A DNA stretch of 64,000 nucleotides from Pomphorhynchus laevis (taxonomy: Eukaryota > Acanthocephala > Palaeacanthocephala > Echinorhynchida > Pomphorhynchidae), in assembly GCA_012934845.2 (NCBI GenBank), contig WNNJ02000726.1:186001-250000 (forward strand), in the 5' to 3' direction. The notes beneath the pieces are model-generated. The model had not been told where the DNA came from. It saw nothing but the letters and a program-made list of their open reading frames with translations, and made no database searches. A program made the position numbers and the translations under genes. Positions 23,640 to 34,283 of this stretch are shown piece after piece (the first letter of the stretch is position 1; each line of letters opens with the position of its first letter).

Positions 23640-24345
23640 TCAACCTAACATATTTCCTCCCCTCGTATCTGTTGCCTCATCAATAATCGCCATAGTCCAC
23701 AAACCCACTTTCTTAGGATTCCATTTCGATGATCACATTTCCCTTAAACCCCTCGTCCGTGACAAGGTCCGCTCGTCTAACTTAATTCTCCGTGACATCC
23801 GCAGTATCCGCTCCCTTATCGACTTCCGTTCTTGTATGTCTCTTCTATCATCGTTTCTTTTCCCTAAAATCGATTACTGCCTCAGCTTTTTCGCCAATTC
23901 TCCAAAATCCATCATCCAACCCATACAACGCATCATCAACTCCGCCGATCGAGTGCTCCTACGTCTCAGTCGCTTTGATCACACATTCACATATCTTGCT
24001 CAACTCTCCTGGCCTACCATCCGCATACAACTCCGCCTTCTCGTAACTTTTCGTTTCATCTCTGTCGGCTCCCCATCGTTCATCAAGCTCTCTTTCTTAG
24101 ACGACACTCCTCCCACATCTCTATCACCGCGTTTCCGTAATTCCCTCTCACTCTACGTTACCAACTACTTTAACAACTACGGTCTTCGATCCTTCCTCGC
24201 CGCCCACTCGTCTGGAATCATCTCCCACTCGACGTCTGCCGCGCTCCCTCCTTTAGTGCATTCAAACGCCGCCTCCGTAATAATCTGCTCGAAACGTGAT
24301 TTAGATTTTTTGTTGTTGTGGTCATGTAGGCGTGCGTAGGCACGC
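23640..24345 (+). mobile_element. LINE-A 3' portion
   Basis: The RT thumb and C-terminal region of LINE-A are frameshifted between overlapping readings: SLLSSFLFPKIDYCLSFFAN, FDHTFTYLAQLSWP and SLSLYVTNYFNNYGLRSFL. It ends with the family hairpin GCGTGC-GTAG-GCACGC at about 24331-24346 and a short (aaat) tail. It is 5' truncated. Confidence 0.85.
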
Positions 24346-24420
24346 ATTTGCCACGTACAAATAAATAAATATATATTATTCGGGAATTAAATAAATATAT
24401 TATTCGGGAGCTAAATATAT
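24346..24420. repeat. LINE tail and short ATATTATTCGGGA repeats
   Basis: Three imperfect copies of atatattattcgggag(c/a) bridge the LINE tail and the satellite. Confidence 0.6.
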
Positions 24421-24849
24421 ATTATCCGGGAGCTCATAATCTTCAATTTCATAATTGTAGATGTTGCCAAAGACCGGAGTTCGATTACAAGTAGAGCAGA
24501 CTTCTTATCACTCCTAGACGAGCTGATGGTAGCCGGTAGCACTCATCGGTAGGGTAATTTACATTATTCGTTTCGGCTGCCTTGTGATATATTAAATAGG
24601 CATTTACGAGAATTTGCTTACTTGGTAGCATGGGCATTACCTCTTTAAACTAACCATGTGCTTTCCGGACCATCCTAATTTTATTCAGCAGGAATGTTAT
24701 TTGCTATCGTTGCTTGCTTTCTCACAGAATCCTTTGGAGGATAAATTTTTATAATTTTATATCTTACTGTGTTAAACTGTGCTTCGGTAGCTAATAAGCT
24801 TCAGTTTCATAATAATAGATGTTGCCAAAAACCGGAGTTCGATTACAAG
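24421..24849 (-). repeat. ~360-bp satellite, left part of split array
   Basis: One complete unit (from about 24490) plus a partial one. It is the same family as 28719-29855. The array was split by the gypsy element: the final bases gattacaag continue after the element as acaagtagagcag. Orientation is given as the strand on which the hammerhead-like core reads. Confidence 0.85.
24508..24581 (-). ncRNA. hammerhead-like core, satellite copy 1 (mutated)
   Basis: On the minus strand: GGCAGC-C-GAAA, helix III strand, helix I strand, CCGATGA (should be CUGAUGA), helix II strand, then the GUC triplet and helix I partner. The core U-to-C change would be expected to inactivate it. Confidence 0.35.
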
Positions 24850-24923
24850 TGATATGACATTATAACTATAAACGTTTTGTTTGTTCTAGATTGTCAAATA
24901 AAGCCATCTTTTGGTTTACGTCA
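24850..24923 (+). repeat. 5' LTR (74 bp)
   Basis: Starts tgatatgac and ends tttacgtca. It includes caaataaagcc, an AATAAA polyadenylation signal. Its pair is at 28645-28718. Confidence 0.92.
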
Positions 24924-24934
24924 ATTTATTTGAC

Positions 24935-25905
24935 AATTGGTGACTATGGAGAATTTCCTCAAACCAGAACAGTTGGCTCTCGAACTAGATACTCTTGACG
25001 CAGCCACTCTATGGGCCCATTGGAAAAGACGATTTACAAAGTTCCTGGACAGCATCGTAGACTTACCTGCTGATTCACATTTGGACATCCTTGTCAATCA
25101 CGTGTCAACTACGGTCTATCGACATATCGAATCTGCAACAACTTACGATGATGTCATCTCAATGCTGGAGGCTCTGTTTATTAAGAAGAAAAGTCAAATA
25201 TTCACACGATACAAGCTGCTCACACATCGACAAACCGACGAGCAATCGATCGATCAATTCATCCTCAACTTACAAACGCTCAGTTAAGATTGTGAATTTT
25301 AAGCAGTTACTTCGATCGAGCATCGTAACTTAGTGATTCGCGACGCATTTGTTAGTGGGTTGCGCTCAACGCATATACGGCAACGCCTATTGGAAAGTAA
25401 GGATCTTAGTGCTATCGAAGCGTTTGATCGAGCACTCACACTTAAAAGTGCACAATTGCAAGCATCCGCGTACAACTGTCCACCTGATATGTCCGTAGCG
25501 TCAATTCAAGCTCAAGAGGACGCAACATGCAGTGCTGTTGATAACAAGATAACGGATGTCAGTATGTCCAAACAGTGCTATTTCTGTGTCAGGCAGTACC
25601 ATCATCGCAGCAAATGTCCAGCAAGAAATGCAGATTGTCGACAATGTGGCAAACGTGGTCATTTTGCTTATGTGTGTAAGTCATCCAAAGGTCATCGTGT
25701 TAACGCAATGACTGAAGATTCAGAGTTTGAGGCTGTTGGCGCCATGCTCGCTAGTATAAATAACGACCTAAGACGTTCGATCGTAAACATTAAGGTAAAT
25801 GATCATAATATGAGAGCGTTGATTGACACCGGGAGTTCGACGAATTTTATAAATGCTTCAGTTGCAAAGAGGTTGATATTGACTACACATGTCACAATGT
25901 CATAA
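24935..25905 (+). pseudogene. gypsy gag, zinc knuckles and protease
   Basis: The capsid-like part (24943-25287) reads WAHWKRRFTKFLDSI. One frameshift near 25287-25333 separates it from FVSGLRSTHIRQRLLESKDL. Two CCHC zinc knuckles follow (25576-25680): C-x2-C-x4-H-x4-C twice, CYFCVRQYHHRSKC and CRQCGKRGHFAYVC. Then comes the aspartic protease with LIDTGSSTNFINASVA (about 25818-25865). The frame ends at 25905 and the pol frame begins at 25908. Confidence 0.88.
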
Positions 25906-28391
25906 CGATGGCCGCCACAGACAAATCGTCTACTGTTAAGAAATATTGCCTTGCAAACGCGATGATTCAAGGACGAACGTATCATGACGTTAAGTTTCTA
26001 TGCCTTCCATGCTTGTGCTGTGATGTCATTTTGGGACATTCCTTTCTATCCGGATTCAAAACCGTGACACTATCCCTCAGTTCTCATACTCCAACGTTGA
26101 CCCTAGCCGCATTAGATTCCATGAGGATAGAAGAGCCGAGTTTATTTAACACGTTCTCATCAGGTTGTCGCCCCATTGCTGTCAAATCAAGGAAGTACAT
26201 CCGCTTGCATTCCAATTTCATCGATCGTGAAGTTCAGAGATTATTGCGCGAAGGAATTATTCGTCACAGTCAGTCACCCTGGCGATCGCAAGTAGTAGTT
26301 TCAAATCCATCAGGGAAGCAAAGACTTGTGGTAAATTATTCGATGACAATTAATAAGTTCACATAACTAGATGCATATCCACTTCCCAGGATTGACAGTA
26401 CTATTGAACGTATCGCTACGTATACGTTCTTCAGCCGGATTGATTTGACGTCCGCGTATAACCAAGTGCCAATGCGAGAGTCAGAGAAGTGTTACACCGC
26501 CTTCGAAGCAATGGGCTAGCTTTACGAATTTAACCGGGTTCCATTTGAATTGACAAATGCCCCGGCTGTCTTTCAGAGAATCATAGTTAATATGATAGAA
26601 TCCGAATCGCTGAAGGGTACATTTGCATATTTGGATGATATTGTCGTATGCGGTACAGATAAAGGCGATCACGATGTGAACCTACGTCTATTCAAAGATA
26701 CTACTGTTAAGTATGGACTAACCTTGAACGAAAGTAAATGTAAGTACGGTCTCACGTCGATTTGTTTGCTCGGCTACCTGGTAACACACAATAACATACG
26801 ACCCGACCCTGATAGAACAAAAGCTATTACAACCATGGAACATCCTCGGAATGTTACAGACTTTAAAAGGATTCTCGGCATGTGTGCCCATTATTCCAGG
26901 TGGATATCAAACTTTTCAGTGAAGATCCACCCTCTTCTAGACGTGCACGAATTCCCCCTGGTTACAAATGCAGCAAATGCATTCAACTCAATCAAACAAG
27001 AGATCAAACTTTTCAGTGAAGATCCACCCTCTTCTAGACGTGCACGAATTTCCCCTGGTTACAAATGCAGCAAATGCATTCAACTCAATCAAACAAGAGA
27101 TCGCGGAAGCTGTCCTAAAAGTATTCGACGAGTCGAAAATGATCATTGTCGAGACGGATGCATCAAAGAATGCCATTGCAGGAGTACTCTCTCAAGATGG
27201 GCAGTCGCTTGCTTTCTTTTCGAAAACATTAAAGGGGCTACCAAGACATATTCATTAGTTGAAAAAGAGGCCCTTGCGATCGGTGAATGCCTCAAATATT
27301 GGCGACATTATTTGCTGGGTCGAAAATTTCAACTGATTACAGACGAAGCGAGTGTTTCGTTCATATTCAACGACCGACACAAAAGCACTATAAATAATGA
27401 GAAACTTGTAAGATGGCGCATTGAGTTGGCCCCGTATCAATATGAAATTTTTTATCGGCCGGGGAAAGACAATACAGTCGCTGATGCATTGTCCCGACAA
27501 TATTGTGGATTGATCAGCAACAATGTGTTGACCCATACTAAGTTTCTGCACCAATCATTATGCCATCCGGGAGTGACGAGGTTGTACCACTTTATCCGTA
27601 GTCGGAATATTCCATGTTCTGTCGAGGACATCAAAAACATCGTCAAAAATTGTGGCGTTTGCTCTCGGCTTAAACCAAGATTCTTCAATCCAAACGATCA
27701 CGCCTTAATAAAAGCATGCCAACCATTCGAGCGCTTATCACTAGATTTCAAAGGACCGATTCCATCATCAACACGCAACCGTTATATCTTGGTCGTAATC
27801 GACGAGTTCTCGAGGTTTCCATTCGCCTTTCAATGTTCTAACATGACGACATCAACAGTCATCGCATGTCTTGAGAAATTATTCTTCATGTTTGGAATGC
27901 CCGCAATGATTCACTCCGATCGTGGTCCAGCATTTGCTGTGAGAGAGTTCAGCGATTATTTAATTTGATTAGGAATATCATCAAGTCGAAGCTGTCCATA
28001 CAATCCGACATGTAATGGCCAGGTCGAAAAGTACAATGGCATAATCTGGAAGGCTATTGAGCTCGAATTAGTCTCTCATAATAGACCAATCACGATGTGG
28101 GAATCATCTCTACCAGCTGCACTACATTCAGTAAGATTATTGCTTTGCACTTCGACGAATTGTACTCTTCATGAGAGGTTACTTACGCCTGGCAAAGTTC
28201 TATTAAAACAGCATGTTCGCTCTAGCAAATATGATCCTCAAGTACAGGTCGTGGAACTTCTGAGATGTGATCCATCCAGAGCTTCTATCAGATTCGACGA
28301 TGGACGAGAAACAACCGTATCGTTGAAGCATCTGGCTCCTTACGCTGATGATTACACACCGTTTCCAGATATATCTAACGAGTCAAACTAA
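25906..28391 (+). pseudogene. gypsy pol: RT, RNase H, integrase
   Basis: The RT starts with LLREGIIRHSQSPWRSQVVV and has the catalytic box FAYLDDIVVCG (26625-26655). In-frame stops interrupt it near 26366 and 26517. RNase H shows IVETDASKNAIAGVLSQDG. The integrase has the zinc finger H..H..C..C (HQSLCHPG..CGVCSRLK), the catalytic SLDFKGPI and HSDRGPAF, then, after a stop at 27966, the NGQVEKYNG Glu box. A basic C-terminal segment ends at 28391. A 97-bp tandem duplication (26906) shifts the frame, which is restored near 27250. Confidence 0.9.
26906..27099. repeat. 97-bp tandem duplication inside pol
   Basis: The second copy starts at 27003. The two copies are almost identical (one indel: attcccc versus atttcccc). 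It duplicates the RT-to-RNase H connection. Confidence 0.92.
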
Positions 28392-28644
28392 GAGACAACA
28401 TACACACGGACTACGGAACGAACCAAAGCGACCAATTACAATGTATCAGGAGACAACACCCAAAGCGAGCCACAGATTGATCAAAACCAGACGAAAAGGG
28501 AAGCGGACAAGACAGTGAGTGAACCAAAACATTCTGACGACTATCAACAAACAATGGTCAGCGAACCGGTTAGAAATCAACAACGCGTAGCCAACGCTTA
28601 CGTAAAATGCCAAGCCATTTCAACGATTACATAGTGGATGAAGA
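28392..28644 (+). other. gypsy 3' untranslated region
   Basis: Non-coding stretch before the 3' LTR. The last bases gtggatgaaga form only a weak polypurine tract. Confidence 0.6.
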
Positions 28645-28718
28645 TGATATGACACTATAGCTATAAACGTTTTGTTTGTTCTAGATTTTCAAATAAAGCC
28701 ATCTTTTGGTTTACGTCA
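28645..28718 (+). repeat. 3' LTR (74 bp)
   Basis: Differs from the 5' LTR at three positions. It is followed by the target duplication acaag and the resumed satellite. Confidence 0.92.
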
Positions 28719-28740
28719 ACAAGTAGAGCAGACTTCCTTA

Positions 28741-28815
28741 TCACTCCTAGACGAGCTGATAGTAGCCGGCAGCATTTATTAGTAGAGTGAACTACCATCA
28801 GTCGTTTCGGCCGCC
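28741..28815 (-). ncRNA. hammerhead-like core, satellite copy 2 (mutated)
   Basis: Helices are retained but CUGAUGA reads CTAATAA. Helix III (ACGACTGATGGTAG with its partner) is close to perfect. Confidence 0.35.
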
Positions 28816-29103
28816 TTGTGATATATTAAGAAGGCATCTCCGAGAATTTGCTTACGTGGTAGCATGGGCATTACCTCTTCAAACTAACCATGTGCTTTCC
28901 GGATCATCCTAATTTTATTTGGCAGAAATTTTACTTGCTGTCGTTGCTTGCTCTCTCACAGGATCCTTTGGAGGAAACATTTTTATAATTTTACATCTAT
29001 CTGACTGTGTTAAACTGTGCTCCGGGAGCTAATAAGCTTCAGTTTCAAATTGCAGATGTTGCCAAAAATCGGAGTATGATTACAACTAGAGCAGACTTCT
29101 TTA

Positions 29104-29177
29104 TCACTCCTAGACTAGCTGATGGTAGCCGGCAACATTCATCAGTAGGGTGAACTACCATCAGTCGTTTCGGCTGC
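29104..29177 (-). ncRNA. hammerhead-like core, satellite copy 3 (core intact)
   Basis: Minus-strand order: GCAGCC, GAAA, CGACTGATGGTAG (helix III), TTCACCCTA (helix I), CTGATGA, ATGTTGCC (helix II), CTACCATCAGCTA (helix III), GTC, TAGGAGTGA (helix I). All three core motifs are intact. Helix II starts with A instead of G. Confidence 0.45.
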
Positions 29178-29460
29178 ATTGTGATATATTAAGAAGGCAT
29201 CTCCGAGAATTTGCTTACGTGGTAGCATGGGCCTAGCCTCTTTAAACTAACCATGTGCTTTCCGGATCATCCTAATTTTATTCGGCAGAAATTTTACTTG
29301 CTGTCGTTGTTTGCTTTCTCAAAGGATCCTTTGGAGGATACATTTTTATAGTTTGATATATTACTGTTAAACTGTGCTCCGGGAGCTAAAAAGCTTCAGT
29401 TTCATAATTGTAGATGTTGCCAAAGACCGGAGTTCGATTACAAGTAGAGCAGACTTCTTA

Positions 29461-29535
29461 ACACTCCGAGACGAGCTAATGGTAGCCGGCAGCACTCATC
29501 AGTAGGGTGAACTTACATCATTCGTTTCGGCTGCC
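29461..29535 (-). ncRNA. hammerhead-like core, satellite copy 4 (core intact)
   Basis: CUGAUGA followed by GUGCUGCC pairs with GGCAGCC before GAAA: a G-C pair next to the core, one bulged U, then six pairs. GUC is present. Helix III is partly mispaired. Confidence 0.45.
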
Positions 29536-29855
29536 TTGTGATATATTAAATAGGCATTTCCGAGAATTTGCTTACTTGGTAGCATGGGCATTACCTCTTT
29601 AAACTAACCATGTGCTTTCCGGACCATCCTAATTTTATTCAGCAGGAATGTTACTTGCTGTCGTTGCTCGCTTTCTCACAGGATCCTTTGGAGGATACAT
29701 TTTATAATTTTATATCTTACTGTGTCAAACTCTGCTCCGGGAGCTAATAAGCTTCAGTTTCATAATAATGGATGTTGTCAAAAAACCGAAGTTCGATTAT
29801 AAGTAGAGCAGACTTCCCTATCATTCCTAGACGAGCTGATGGTATCTGGCAGCTA

Positions 29856-30255
29856 TTTAACAGGAGTTAAATAATTTTTTAATTCAAAATTAGTTAAATT
29901 TTTCAAAAGCTGACCGCTTTCATCATCAGGACAATTAATAAAACCGATATAAATTTCTTTCTGGTCATTAGTGAATAATTAGTGATGCGAATAAATACCT
30001 ATGATACAATTTTCAAGCTTTTCACTTTGTCCTTTTGTACGTGTAAGCAATTATTTGAAAGAAATGTATTCAATTAGCTTTAAAAATGCACATTGAAATT
30101 TCGGCCACCAAAGTCCGAATTGATTGTTGTTTAATTGTGCCAAATTGGGTTATCATACAATTTGATGTATTATAAATAGTACAAGCTAAAACCTTTTTAA
30201 TCTACAAATGCTCCTTATTGAAAATTATGGCCTATTGGAACACTTATTGATATTT
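29856..30255. other. unassigned AT-rich spacer
   Basis: No ORF or known repeat is seen between the satellite end and the next foldback element. Confidence 0.4.
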
Positions 30256-30515
30256 TAAATAGTTGATAATGATCCATTATTGATAAAGAATTATTCAAGC
30301 TGGATCAAAACAATGGGAAAATTTTATTTGATATTTCGCTAACCTTTGTTAGCATCTTTCAATTTATAATGAAAAAAAATTACAATTTACAATTTACAAT
30401 TTTACAATCAAATTTACAATTTCACAATCAATTTATAATGTAATTAGTAATAAAAAAGTTATTGGAGCTGGATCAAAGAAAAGAGGAAGTTATTTTTCGA
30501 TATTTTGCTAACTAC
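30256..30515. mobile_element. two foldback/MITE left halves (M4)
   Basis: One left half at 30256-30350 (outer end aaatagttgataatgatcc, then agctggatcaaaacaatggg and tgatatttcgctaacctttg). A second left half in the same orientation lies at 30462-30512 (ttattggagctggatcaaag). Between them is an (acaatttacaattt)n stretch. The second half is cut by the Penelope fragment. Confidence 0.65.
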
Positions 30516-30551
30516 TTTATATTTACAAAAAACATATTTTTGCATGAGCAT
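30516..30551 (+). repeat. Penelope RT fragment, left of LINE insertion
   Basis: atatttacaaaaaacatatt and following bases match the Penelope RT coding DNA at 56345. It ends with the 18-bp target duplication (30534-30551). Confidence 0.75.
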
Positions 30552-31735
30552 GTCGGAGCGTTCAAAGAACTCAATGAAAACTAATTTTCCTGCCAATGCA
30601 ATAAACGAGGTAAGTGGAGATTTAGCTTCTCTTAAATATATTCCGGAGGGTGAACTTACCCCGGTACCAAAATTATCCAACCTGGTGATTATCAGACTTT
30701 TGGTGCCTCTGGAAAGGCAGAACATGTTCAATGTTTTTATAAGAGGCTTTGCCCATCGATTTAAAAAAGGATATTGTTCAATGCGATTAAATATTATGAA
30801 TCTGAGATTAAAATCTCATTCTGCACTCCAGATCTCGCAATGTCGTACGTCGACTACTTTAAAAAAAGCATTTGGAACAAGGTATAATTGCTTCCAAACC
30901 AATCCTGGCAACAATAAAGATAAATAATATGCCCACATACATTTCAGAAGATATATCAGCCCTAGAAACTGATTACAAAATCTCTAACGTGCGCTTTATA
31001 AAAGGGATTAAAGGCTTCCCCATTCCCGTGGCGTTCTGCAATGCCCCGGTTGATGAAGCTCTAAAACTATCGATTTCGACATGCAATCCTTTTATGGGGT
31101 ATAATTTAAGATTTTCAATAATCGAAACCGACTCACTAACGTACCCTCACTGCAACAATTGTCATCAGTGGGGGCATTGGTCCACTGGATGTTCTTTACC
31201 ACATAAGTGCGGCGTGTGTGGTACAACTGCTATACATCCTGAGAAGTGCGAAAGTAAGCCATTTTGCGCAAACTGCGGTAATGAGCACCCCGCATGGTCA
31301 AAAAAATGTAAAATCTTTAAGGCGTACCAAAAGAGACACAGGGGTGTGACAGCAAAACCGACTAGCTTCGTGGAAGCTGTCTCGTCTAACAAGAAAGACG
31401 ACAGGATGCCGGACACGGAAATTCTTAAACTTATTGAAATGCAGCATCAGGCATCAATGATTGAACTTGAAAAATTGGTCCAGAAATTGGTAGGTCAATT
31501 AGCGGAATCCTTCCGTTCTCCTCCTTCTGGGAAGACCAACAATATTAAGAAGCCACCAAAATCTAAGAAACGAAACGGGTCAGCGCTGAGCATAGCCGCT
31601 CTGAAGCTTGCTCGGAAGGATTCGATCTGGGCTATGGCTAACGAGGGAAATGAAGATATCGCCCGTGGGCAAGCGACTCCATTTGTCGTGACGGGAAGCG
31701 GTAAAGGCGACCTTTCCGCCTCTAAATGCGACTAG
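30550..31735 (+). pseudogene. LINE-C ORF1, CCHC nucleic-acid-binding protein
   Basis: It begins MSERSKNSMKTNFPA, with the ATG overlapping the target-site junction. A frameshift near 30880 moves it to the second frame (to 31735). Three zinc knuckles lie at about residues 95-145 of the second part: CNNCHQWGHWSTGC, CGVCGTTAIHPEKC and CANCGNEHPAWSKKC, the pattern of Jockey/R1-clade ORF1 proteins. The C-terminal part is Lys/Ser-rich (KKPPKSKKRNGSALS). Confidence 0.82.
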
Positions 31736-34283
31736 GTGGAGGGCGTCACACTTCGGTAACACTTACGCAATGGGAAGTAATCAAGGACCTTTTTCACTGA
31801 ATATCCTTCAGTGGAATTCGGGAGGTGCTTCCGCCCTTAGCCTTCTATCTGGTAGAGATGCAGATGTTATAGTCCTTCAGGAGACGCGGTCTATCCGTCT
31901 CCCCCAGGATATTACTCGATTTATCCCTAAGCACATATACACCCACTTTACTCCTTACATAACCCCCCTCACTCCTCTTCATCACAAGGTCTTTTAACCC
32001 TAGTAAAAAGCTCATTAAGATCATCCCTCCTATTAAACTACTCTTGTCCAGCCCTACCTTGTTTAGCTATATCACTTTGTAAGAACGCTAAACGTATAAG
32101 CATAGCCAATGTCTATATTCGGCCAGGAGAAATTCACAAGAACCGTGACCTCCTGGATCAAATATTGGGGAGCGGTTATGACATGTTACTTGGTGACTTC
32201 AACGACAGAACTGGTCGTTGGATTAATTCAGCACTCCGCAGAGCAAGGATCGACTATCTTATTCATAAACCACCTTCCCCAACCTTTCATTGCTCTACAA
32301 CAAATTCTCTCCTCGACATATTACTGCTACATAAGATGTGGTTGTTGAAACCCATTTGCACCGAGCAGTCGCGTCAACAACAGACCACCTCTCATGACCT
32401 AATTCGCTGGCGGCTAGAGGACGATACGTTGCTTAGAAGAAGGTTTCACTTTGATCCTATTAGAGTGGCCTTCTTTCAGGCAGCTATCCAACTCTTCCCC
32501 AGAATTGGAATTGAGAGTTTGACCGAATTTAGTTCCTACCTCTCATCACAAGCTACCGCGATCCTTTCGACTACCTATAAAGGTCGAATATACAATCCTA
32601 CTCCAACAAAGCTCAAGGTCCTAGCTAAAATGTTACACCTTCCCAATCTCTCTGTTTCCGCCAGACATATCCTCTCGAATGAATATTGGAGCTCTAGATA
32701 TAGGCTCCAGCTGAGCAGGGATAGGGCAAGCATTGCTCACCAAAACCCTTCTCAGGCTTCCTTCTGGAAGATATTCAAGAAGGATAAGTTTGTTTGCTGG
32801 AAGGATAGAGCCTTGGTTTGGATTGGTAGCATAGGCCTTGACAAAGTTTTAGAGGAGTCACTTTCCTTACATAATTATGGAGCCACTCATTCTCCCCAAC
32901 CAATCCCGCCTTGGTGTGACTTCAGGAGTATGGACTTATCTGTTACAGATATCCTTAACTCATGGGGACCACTCCCGGGCACCTTTAAATCCCACGCGCC
33001 ACTCACCACTCGTGTCTGTCAGCTTTTGACATACAGTCAGAGAAAGGAGGTCGCCATCACAATGCTATTAGCCTCCCCGTCTGACATAGCGGAAATCAAC
33101 ATCAGCCGTCGAGTTTTTTTTACCTAAAAAGAGATTAATCACTTGTCCTAAAGATCTGCGGCCCATCTCGATTCAAAACGCCCTCATATCCATCTACGAG
33201 AAAGCGCTTGCGCGTAGAATCCGCGTTCATTTATGTAGGCGTAATTTGATCCCACCGAGTTTTCATGGGTTTGTCAAAGGGCGCTCGGTTCATTCAGCAA
33301 TTGGTGAAGTGCATCAGTTTTGTCAGGATAATAGTCATCAGCTTGCTGTGGCTGTTTTTCTTGATTTTTCAGCTGCATTTGACCGGATCTCCATTCCCTT
33401 CGTTATCTCCTCTCTCAGGTCCCTCGGGTTGCCTGCGAGAATTGTTAACAGGGTGGAGATATTGTTGTACACCAAGCGGTTCTACTATGAAGACGACCCT
33501 GATGCACGTCAGTTCTACCCTATTACAGGTGTACCTCAAGGATCCCCACTTTCTCCTATCTTATATCTTGCTGCATCCATTGTATTATTCAAGAATTTTA
33601 AACGTGATCAACATCTAGTGGTATATGCTGATGATACCACAGCCTTGTTCTCTGGACGCAGGTGCAAAGATGTAATCTCTGACATCAGCCGTTTCTTTTT
33701 AAGATTAAAAGATCAGTTGCCCCCATCTAATCTTATTTTAAACTCCTCTAAATCACAGGTGGTTGTCTTTAATGGCGTTCCTGCCACCAAAAAGAAACTT
33801 AAGAGACTAGCACTCTCTACACTCTCCTCCATTTTGCAGCATCAACCACTCCCCATCTTCACGAGTCGAGTAAAATATCTGGGGTTCACCGTTACGGTGA
33901 ATTGGTCGGCGAAAGCTGACCTGGATAGACTTAAACGTATCCTGAAGAAAGCTAGGTGGGCTCTGAAACTGGCCTAGCATCTGTCATTGAATAAGATAAC
34001 CAAAGTGCGCCTCTGGGGTACTTGGGCTATCTCGGGATTACCAACCATAGTCCGCCTTGACTGGACTCTTAGGTGTGTGAGAGACCCCGAATGGTTCAGT
34101 CAGAGGGCGGCGCGCTGGTGCGGCCGAGGGGCTAGGATCCCTCTGGACCTGAGGCCGTGAATATAAGTTGAAGATTTCAAAATACACATCGTGAACAGCT
34201 TCTATTTAAAGTTGTCTTTTGCATGTTTTTGTTTCTTAAGTTTTTATCAGTTATATAGTTATTAATAAAACCCTTACTTACTT
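30552..34283 (+). mobile_element. LINE-C, nearly full-length Jockey/R1-like element
   Basis: It is inserted in a Penelope fragment with an 18-bp target-site duplication (30534-30551 = 34284-34301). It has two ORFs: a gag-like ORF1 with zinc knuckles, and ORF2 with endonuclease and RT. The 3' end is a short (TTAC) run rather than poly(A). Frameshifts and stops make it inactive. Confidence 0.88.
31770..34160 (+). pseudogene. LINE-C ORF2: endonuclease and reverse transcriptase
   Basis: The EN begins with ILQWNSGGASALSLLSG and VIVLQETRS (catalytic Glu). Frameshifts near 32000-32165 precede MLLGDFNDRTGRW. The RT includes HGFVKGRSVHSAIGE, FLDFSAAFDRISIPF, GVPQGSPLSPILY and the catalytic VVYADDTTALFSG at 33610-33650. 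A stop at 33975-33977 interrupts it, but the same frame continues to about 34160 with DPEWFSQRAARWCGRG, a plausible C-terminal region. Confidence 0.85.

Larger units (their letters stand above)
24850..28718 (+). mobile_element. Ty3/gypsy (mag-like) LTR retrotransposon, 3.87 kb
   Basis: A complete insertion with both LTRs (74 bp each, TG...CA) and a 5-bp target duplication ACAAG (24845-24849 and 28719-28723). A PBS-like TTGGTGACT follows the 5' LTR after a short leader (24924-24942). The gag, protease, RT, RNase H and integrase order is Ty3/gypsy. LTRs of 70-80 bp are a known feature of the mag lineage (the silkworm mag element). The LTRs differ at 3 of 74 positions, and the coding region has several frameshifts and stops, so the element is old and inactive. 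Confidence 0.92.
28719..29855 (-). repeat. ~360-bp satellite, right part of array (3.2 units)
   Basis: Units start with agtagagcagactt at 28722, 29085, 29443 and 29802 (periods 363, 358 and 359). The last is cut off after ~50 bases. Each unit carries the hammerhead-like core on the minus strand, gtttcggctgc, gcatgggcattacctc, a ctttccggaccatcc-type phrase and gttgccaaa..ccggagttcgatta. It has no ORF. Confidence 0.9.

Noticed and set aside
24470-24500. tRNA-like B box (gagttcgattac) in the satellite
   Set aside because: No A box at proper distance and no cloverleaf could be drawn; it recurs as part of the 360-bp unit.
26988-27688. Minus-strand ORFs of 62-99 codons across gypsy pol
   Set aside because: Shadows of the RNase H and integrase coding region.
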